A DNA stretch of 64,000 nt from Aquilaria yunnanensis (Eukaryota; Streptophyta; Magnoliopsida; Malvales; Thymelaeaceae), in contig CM077596.1 of the NCBI GenBank assembly GCA_039654915.1, forward strand, positions 1 to 64,000, written 5' to 3'. The notes beneath the pieces were generated by a model. That model searched no databases, had not been told where the DNA came from, and saw only the letters and a list, made by a program, of their open reading frames with translations. Below are positions 58,001 to 64,000 of the stretch, in pieces (position 1 is the first letter of the stretch; each line of letters begins with the position of its first letter). A program made the translations under genes and the position numbers.

Positions 58001-61000
58001 TCAGGCCCAGCATGGGCCATGCGGTTCTAGTCTCTTGGGCTTGAAGGCCTGGTTGGCCTAGCACTCAATACTGCTTTGACATGACCATTGATCCAGTTAC
58101 CTTTATGCCTTTGCATTTAGTGACTTGTTCATGAAGTTTAAGTTTTTAATCTTAGTCTTAGCCTACAACATTTGTTCAATTCACTAATGATGATATGGAA
58201 CGGACATTCCTTCCTTAATGGTTTGTGCGATTGAGTCCTAAGCAATGAAGAAGAAACAACAGGCAAACAAAATGACGACAGCAGAGGCAAGAGTGTTGCT
58301 TTAAATAAGAGGACATACCCTAAGGAATAGAAATATAAATGAGAACTTTAGGGGTAAGGCAAAGTAAACTTGCTTGATGAAAAATTAGGAGATGCAACGA
58401 TGCATGAATAATAGGCTTGATGTAGGAGCAGAAAAAAGAAGTAATGTCAGGCCTATACTTGGGTAGGAATAGTGACAGGATTCTTGCAACTGAGCCCAAG
58501 TAGTTTGTTTATAGTTTTAAGTGATTGATCGATTTATTTTCAACTGTAGATGATGCTTCTATGCAATAATGTGAACCATAATTGGCATGTGGTTGGTAAA
58601 ACCTTATGTATTCTCTACTCAATGTTTCTGAAAAACATGATCATTTACTTGCATATTCTTTTCCCCCGATTTTCAACCTTGCCTATTACTGTTCTTATTT
58701 GTTTAAATTTATCTTAAATGAAGGTTGGATCTGGATCTATTTTACAAGGCCCCTTGAAGAATGCCAGTAGTGAGTATAAGTGAGTTGGAGCTGTGTAGGT
58801 TTTTTTTTTTTTTTTTTTGGGGGGGGGGGCTCTTTTCTGCCAATTTATTTTCATTGATAAGGTATTATCTTTTTTTTTTTTTTTCTTTTAACAAAACTTA
58901 TAGGTCAATGGAGCGTTATTGTGAACTTCAAGATTGTCCTGTAGAATTGATTCATCCACCCGAAGATTGTAACGTGAATTCTTCATTGGCTTTCACTCTT
59001 CAGGTATCCAATTAGCTAGACTGAAATTGAATCATCTTCTATTCCGGTGAATGCTTAGTTTTTTTTCAATTAATCTGCAATTACAGATATGTCGGGTTGA
59101 GTATGTCATTGTCAGTGGCAGTATAACAGGTTCTATTGTTCACTTTCATTGGGTTAGAGCCGTCTTTGTCCATGCTTCTGGAGCAATCTTGACCTCTGGG
59201 CTAGGTATCAGTTCAGCAAGTCCTTTAGAGTTTCAACAGAACTAGCTAAGTCAATTGTGTAATGAACTCTGTGACTATCTGATTTGGCTTATTCAGGTTG
59301 CACTGGTGGAGTGGGCAGGGGAAAAACATTTGATAACGGTCTTGGTGGTGGAGGTGGTCATGGTGGAAAAGGTGGAGATGGGTACTATAACGGAACACTA
59401 ATTGAAGGTGGTGTTGCATATGGAGATGCTGATTTGCCCTGTGAACTTGGTAGCGGTAGTGGCAATGGTAGTCTTGCTGGTGCAACTGCTGGAGGCGGTA
59501 TAATAAGTAAGCTTTGTAACATAATTCATTTAAGTGAGTTCGTTTCTAATTATACATCAGAGGTGAGTAATTCAAATGCCTTTGTTCTTTCTTTTTTTTG
59601 ATAATGGAAAATGCCAAATTTGCGTCAAGAAAGGCATCAAACATTCTCTCTCTCTCCCCCTCTCTTCATGGATTTATAATGTGAATGCAACTTTTAACTC
59701 GTAATCAATATTAGGAGGTTCACTCCACCAACCCTAGCATAGTTGGGGTTAAGGTATATTATGATGATGATGATGATGACTTGCCCTGCTCTTCTGTAGT
59801 TGGAGGATGCTTGTCTGATAGTTTAGTTATCTAGTGAATACTCTAATTTGGTTATTATTCCAACTTAATCAATAAAGTTGATTTTTTGTTGCCTGCTGGC
59901 TGGTGATGGAAAATACTGATCCTTATAAGACCAATTGTTACAACTGTCCAACTAGAGTTTTATCGTAGCTAATAAATAAATATGGCTACACATAGAAATA
60001 GCAATGACTTTTTCCAAATTAATTTCATAAGAGGCTTTATGAATGCAATACAATATTTTTGGTACTATTTATCCATTAGCCTACTATTGATTTATGAACA
60101 GTTGGTTGTATGGTGTTGCTGATATCTGTCTCATGAAATTTATCTTATGGGGTTCATGATTTTGGAATTTTATCTTATTTTTCTCTCACAAGAGGGTTGC
60201 ATGAGGGTGAGAACAAGACCTTGGCACCTTTTTTTTTCTCCATAGGAATTTATAATGTCCATGTTGCTCTCAATACCTAGTTGGCACTATGCACTTCATG
60301 CCGAAAACCCCACATAGTGGGGATGAATGTGCATTATGATGAAAATACATTAGGTACATACTTCTGTATTTGTTTACCAATATATTAGGTAATCTCTAGA
60401 GTTGGTTTGTATTCCATTTGTCTATATTTACTACTGACATACATGTACCCCACACCTCTATCAAGTGATTATAATGCAGTCTGCTTCTGAATTCCAGTAT
60501 GATCGCAAGCATTTCTATTGTACCTTTGGATTACTACTACTCTCGTACTCTGCAATTTTTAATGGAATTTTCTTTTATCTATAACCTATGATTGGAAAAG
60601 TGATTTTCATCGCCTTGTAAGATGAATTAGCAGCTAAACGGGAATCGTCCTAGTGCCATTCACTTGTTGAGCGTCACTGTGATCACATTCAGTCTCTTTG
60701 TCCACCCACCCCCCCCCCCCCCCGGGGCTTTTTTAAAAAAATTACATAATTATCATTCCACTACTCCTTTGTTCAACAGTTATGGGTTCGATGGAGCACT
60801 CATTGTCAAGTTTGTCGATTAATGGTTCACTCAGAGCTGATGGCGAGAGTTTTGGAGAAGATATCAGTAACTCTCAAAGTGCCACGAAGATGGGTCCTGG
60901 AGGTGGATCTGGTGGTACAATACTTCTCTTCATTGGTAAATTGGCACTTGGAAATTCTTCAAGTATCTCAAGTGCTGGTGGACATGGCAGTCACTATGGT

Positions 61001-63893
61001 GGTGGTGGTGGAGGTGGTGGAAGGGTTCACTTCCATTGGTCAGATATACCAACAGGGGATGAATATCTTCCTGTAGCAAGTGTAGAAGGGAGCATTTACA
61101 CTGGGTCAGTGCTTGGTGTTTAGCATTGCTGTTCTTTGCATTAATGTTCAGGCCCCCTTTCCCATAGAAAAAAAAAATTCTCTAGTTGCCTTTTCTATTA
61201 TAAGAGAATAGTTGGACACCTATATAATTTCCAAAAATGGCGGAAGAAATAACTCAAACAACAAAGCTTAGCTTAACTGTTTAAGGTTATTGTTGTCACC
61301 ACAAGGTCCAAGATCAGTTCCCCAAATCACCATTGGCCTTACCAAAAAATGGCAGAGGAAATTGCTTGCTGTATTATACCATATCTGATGATGATGCTAC
61401 ACAATATATGCCACATCTGATGATTATGCTACACATAAAATTGGTATTTTAAGCTTTTAATTGCTTGTCATATAGTTGATCACAATTCTACTGGATGCTG
61501 CTGGCAACTAATGTTAAAGCGCGTATTGTTGCAGTTACTACCCAATACCATGTGCTTTTTCAAGAGTATGAGCAGTAAGGAATACCTTTCCTTAGATTGA
61601 TCAGATAGAAGCCACCCGCCCCTGCCCCCCACCTCTCTAAAAAGAAAAGCATTCAGTTGCACATGGAGAGGAAAAAAGATTTCCTAACCATTCAGAATCT
61701 GCATGTTCATGATGTCAACTCTATGTTAAAAATCCTAATTGACATTCTAAATCCATGCAGAGGAAGAAAGTGGCAGGGTTTTGCACTGAATGTGTTTCCC
61801 GACCCAAATCTCATCTGAGGGGATAATGGGATGAAATTTTAAACCTTTCATTTCCTAACCTGTTCCTTATTGATTCAATCAAATTTTTGTTCAACTGAAC
61901 AGTTACTGATCAATAAAGTTAACAGTTAGAACGGAAAGGATTAGTAGCTAGACTTTCATGATTCTTTTGGAAGTGGTGCTGGCCATTTTCTCCTTGAATA
62001 GATAGTCTTTGCTTCAAGAAGGATTGGTTTGCTAGATGGGAAAATAGGGAAGAGATACCTCGATCAAATGTGTTAAGGACCTCAGGTGATGAAAAATGGG
62101 TTAGCATTAGAGCGTTGGATAGGTGTTATCTCAAATCCGTGAACATGGAAAATCAAGGTGCTTGCAACCAACCAAATAATTTTTAGGTTAGTGCCTACTT
62201 TAGTTGATTTATATTAATGATTGAACTCACTGCCTTTGATTATGGCTCAGTTGAACTGCGTTATGGTGTCATAGTTCCATAGTTTCATTTTCACTTTCAT
62301 AGTTTCATCATTTCATTTTCATGTAATGGTTTATAATTAGAATGTTGGTTCTGGATTCTCCAGCATGTCAATCTGATCTTGTTGCCATATATATTTCCTA
62401 CATGCAGAGGTGGATTTGGCAGGGGTCAAGGTCATGATGGGAAAAGCGGTACACTCACAGGAAAACCCTGTCCAAAAGGACTTTATGGAATTTATTGTCA
62501 GGTAAAATTGCAAAACAACTTCATATTGTTTATCATACTTGTACTCATTTCAGTGGAGTATTAATAAATTGATTTAGGTAGACGGATTGAAAAAAGGATT
62601 TGCCTTTTTAGAGCCTGTAGTGGAAGTGTGGAACTTCTCTTATACCAAGCAGGATTTTGTTAACTTATAAAGCTGGGCCACAATTTTAGGATTAAAGCTT
62701 AGTTGATTGACCAGATATTATTTGATTCATAGGAGTGTGCCATACCTATTATCATTCTTGACAAGTATATGAATAAGTGCTTGTCAGATTGAAGGTTTAG
62801 ACAATTTTATGCAAGAATCATACTCATTTTGTTTGCTGTCAGTTCTTTGTTGATTTCTTGATGGCAGATTTTTTTTTGTTCTGAAAGTGGTATTTGGAAA
62901 TCCTCACTGAATTTCTTATCATATCCACATAGCTAATATTTTTCACTCTTTTTTGTTATAGCAACAAAATAGTTGTAATTATTACTTCTGGTTTTTGTAA
63001 ATAAATTTTTCACTGCTGCCTATTACTTCTGTTGCAGGAATGCCCTATCGGAACTTTTAAGAATGCCAGTGGATCTGATAGAGCACTTTGTTATAAGTGC
63101 CCATCTAATGAGCTCCCACGCCGTGGTGTGTATCTTTATATACGAGGTATTTTCAGATTTTCTACAGCATTATTCCTTTTATTGAAGAGTTGCTGTACTC
63201 ATTAATTACTTTCTGAAGCTTGAAATTGCCTTTTTTAATTTCTGACTCTTGTCAAGAACAAAAGCAGATTAATTAAAAGGCTTTTTAATTTCCAGGTGTT
63301 TGTTTGTAATGTTAAATTCATAATTTAGTCCCTAGTCAAACAATCTATAATTGAATCACTTTTCATTTCTGAGTAGGTGGTGTCACTGAAAATCCCTGTC
63401 CCTACAAGTGCATCTCGGACAGATATCGTATGCCAAAATGTTATACTGCACTGGAGGAGTTGATAGACACCTTTGGCGGGCCTTGGCTGTTCAGTTTTCT
63501 TCTTCTAGCTGTCCTTGTTCTGTTGGCCCTTGTTCTGAGTGTTGCACGGTTGAAGTATGTTGGTGCTGATGAACTACCTGCTCGTGTTCCTGCTCATCGC
63601 AACTCTAGAATAGATCATTCTTTCCCTTTTCTAGAGTCATTGAATGAGGTGTACATTTGTATTTTTGTGTCTAATTTGTAGTTTGATCTTTTTGCATGTT
63701 TGTCGGAAGACGACATTCTGAATATCATCATTCAGGCAATGGTCCTCTCTTGCCCCTGTTTGCAGGTGTTGGAGACGAATAGGATTGAAGAAACACAGAG
63801 CCATGTGCACCGAATGTACTTTATGGGACCAAACACTTTCACTGAACCTTGGCATCTAGTGCATTCTCCTCCAGACCAAGTGACTGAGATTGT
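52026..63893 (+). CDS. Large glycine-rich transmembrane protein (At5g11700-like), 5' part; continues past the right edge
   Basis: Plant-specific family of unknown function, sometimes auto-labelled ephrin-receptor-like. Exons seen: 52026-52840, 53817-53932, 54124-54332, 55555-55674, 57137-57265, 57359-57484, 58724-58779, 58904-59003, 59087-59204, 59297-59506, 60780-61104, 62408-62501, 63038-63146, 63377-63648, 63766-63893; frame is continuous for 975 codons. Order: signal peptide (about 1-25), proline-rich stretch (PPSPPEPPLPPLPP), many N-glycosylation sequons, glycine-rich loops (GWQGGGGGHGGRG and others), a cysteine-rich EGF-like part (CPKGLYGIYCQ; CPIGTFKNASG), a transmembrane helix at about 878-900 (LFSFLLLAVLVLLALVLSVA), then cytosolic sequence (HRMYFMGPNTF). 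Further C-terminal membrane segments expected from the family lie outside. Intron 4 has a GC donor (AAG|GCACGT, 55675). Confidence 0.93.
54375..54830 (+). mobile_element. TRIM mini LTR retrotransposon in intron 3 of the glycine-rich gene
   Basis: Two 112-bp LTRs (54375-54486 and 54719-54830), nearly identical, containing AAGTGGGAAAATCCCACATA and ending GACGCTTTAACA. PBS TGGTATCAGAGCC (54487-54499) directly follows the first LTR (initiator tRNA-Met), and a purine run (gagggggcgta) precedes the second. A perfect GTTTC duplication flanks the element (54370-54374, 54831-54835). The ~230-bp interior is non-coding and includes a second TGGTATCAGAG copy near 54632. It lies in sense with the host gene. 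Confidence 0.93.
56694..57082. repeat. ~130-bp tandem triplication in intron 4 of the glycine-rich gene
   Basis: Three close copies of a unit starting gtaataaccacttatctctt and ending gattcttac(t/c)atcttcttt, at about 56694, 56824 and 56955, shortly before exon 5. Confidence 0.85.
58799..58885. repeat. Homopolymer runs in intron 7 of the glycine-rich gene
   Basis: T run followed by a G run (58799-58830) and a second T run (about 58869-58886) between exons 7 and 8. Lengths may be unreliable in the assembly. Confidence 0.7.
60703..60745. repeat. Poly-C tract in intron 10 of the glycine-rich gene
   Basis: A C run with short interruptions ends in GGGG and a T/A run, just before exon 11. Slippage-prone sequence, no gene. 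Confidence 0.7.
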
Positions 63894-64000
63894 GTATGCT
63901 CTTCATTTCCCCCTTTGTTGGATTCTTGTTTCAAAAAAAGTCTTGACCTTAGTTTTACTACTTTACCACCTCCCATCATCTTCCTTGCCCATCAGTGGTG

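Noticed and set aside
59284..59485. His-rich - strand frame
   Set aside because: It is the antisense of the glycine-rich exon 10.

Overview
This window is nuclear DNA from a flowering plant, almost certainly a eudicot. Genes have several short exons and AT-rich GT-AG introns. Ribosomal-protein promoters carry telo-boxes (AAACCCTA) and site II (TGGGCC) motifs. The proteins are plant-type: IAA-amino-acid hydrolases ending in HDEL, an arabinogalactan peptide, MND1, and a plant-specific glycine-rich membrane protein. I cannot name the species. All splice sites were placed by eye from frame continuity, GT/AG (or GC/AG) borders and remembered family sequences; no search was run.

Layout. 1-5.3 kb: the tail of an unidentified gene, then RPL31 (eL31) and RPS30 (eS30), both on +. 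6-22.8 kb (all -): three members of an ILR1-like amidohydrolase cluster, namely a relic at 6-6.9 kb and two intact genes at 17.1-19.3 and 19.8-22.8 kb. Between the relic and the intact genes is a transposon cluster: a 4.2-kb solo LTR of a Tat-like Ty3/gypsy family (TSD CATAT), a 1.35-kb inverted-repeat element holding a captured, broken DUF538 gene, and a second solo LTR (TSD ATGTG) split by a nested Mutator-like element with ~290-bp TIRs (TSD CTCAAAAAT). 23.5-26.2 kb: VPS32/SNF7 (ESCRT-III, +). 27.7-28.0 kb: a small arabinogalactan peptide gene (-).

28.5-45.1 kb is retrotransposon. A 1.5-kb TRIM element is followed by a complete 15.1-kb Tat-like LTR element on the - strand: two ~2.5-kb LTRs, perfect TSD TATGT, an 18-nt primer-binding site matching the tRNA-Arg 3' end, and a polypurine tract. 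Its gag-pol is almost entirely gone; only a short deletion-fused relic is visible. In its place, in sense orientation, lie three tandem copies of a small cysteine-rich protein resembling the nucleic-acid-binding proteins of carla- and allexiviruses, plus an intronless LONELY GUY (LOG) cytokinin-activating enzyme gene. A hairpin-forming tandem array follows, next to the 3' LTR. This cargo-bearing element is the most unusual item in the window. The LTRs also carry a repeated stem-loop module whose arms vary in compensating pairs.

45-49 kb is sparse and holds an F-box/LRR pseudogene. 49.2-51.4 kb is MND1 (-, ten exons), which shares a ~615-bp divergent upstream region containing an E2F-type site with a large glycine-rich membrane-protein gene (+, from 52.0 kb and continuing past the right edge). 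A 456-bp TRIM with a perfect TSD sits in that gene's third intron.
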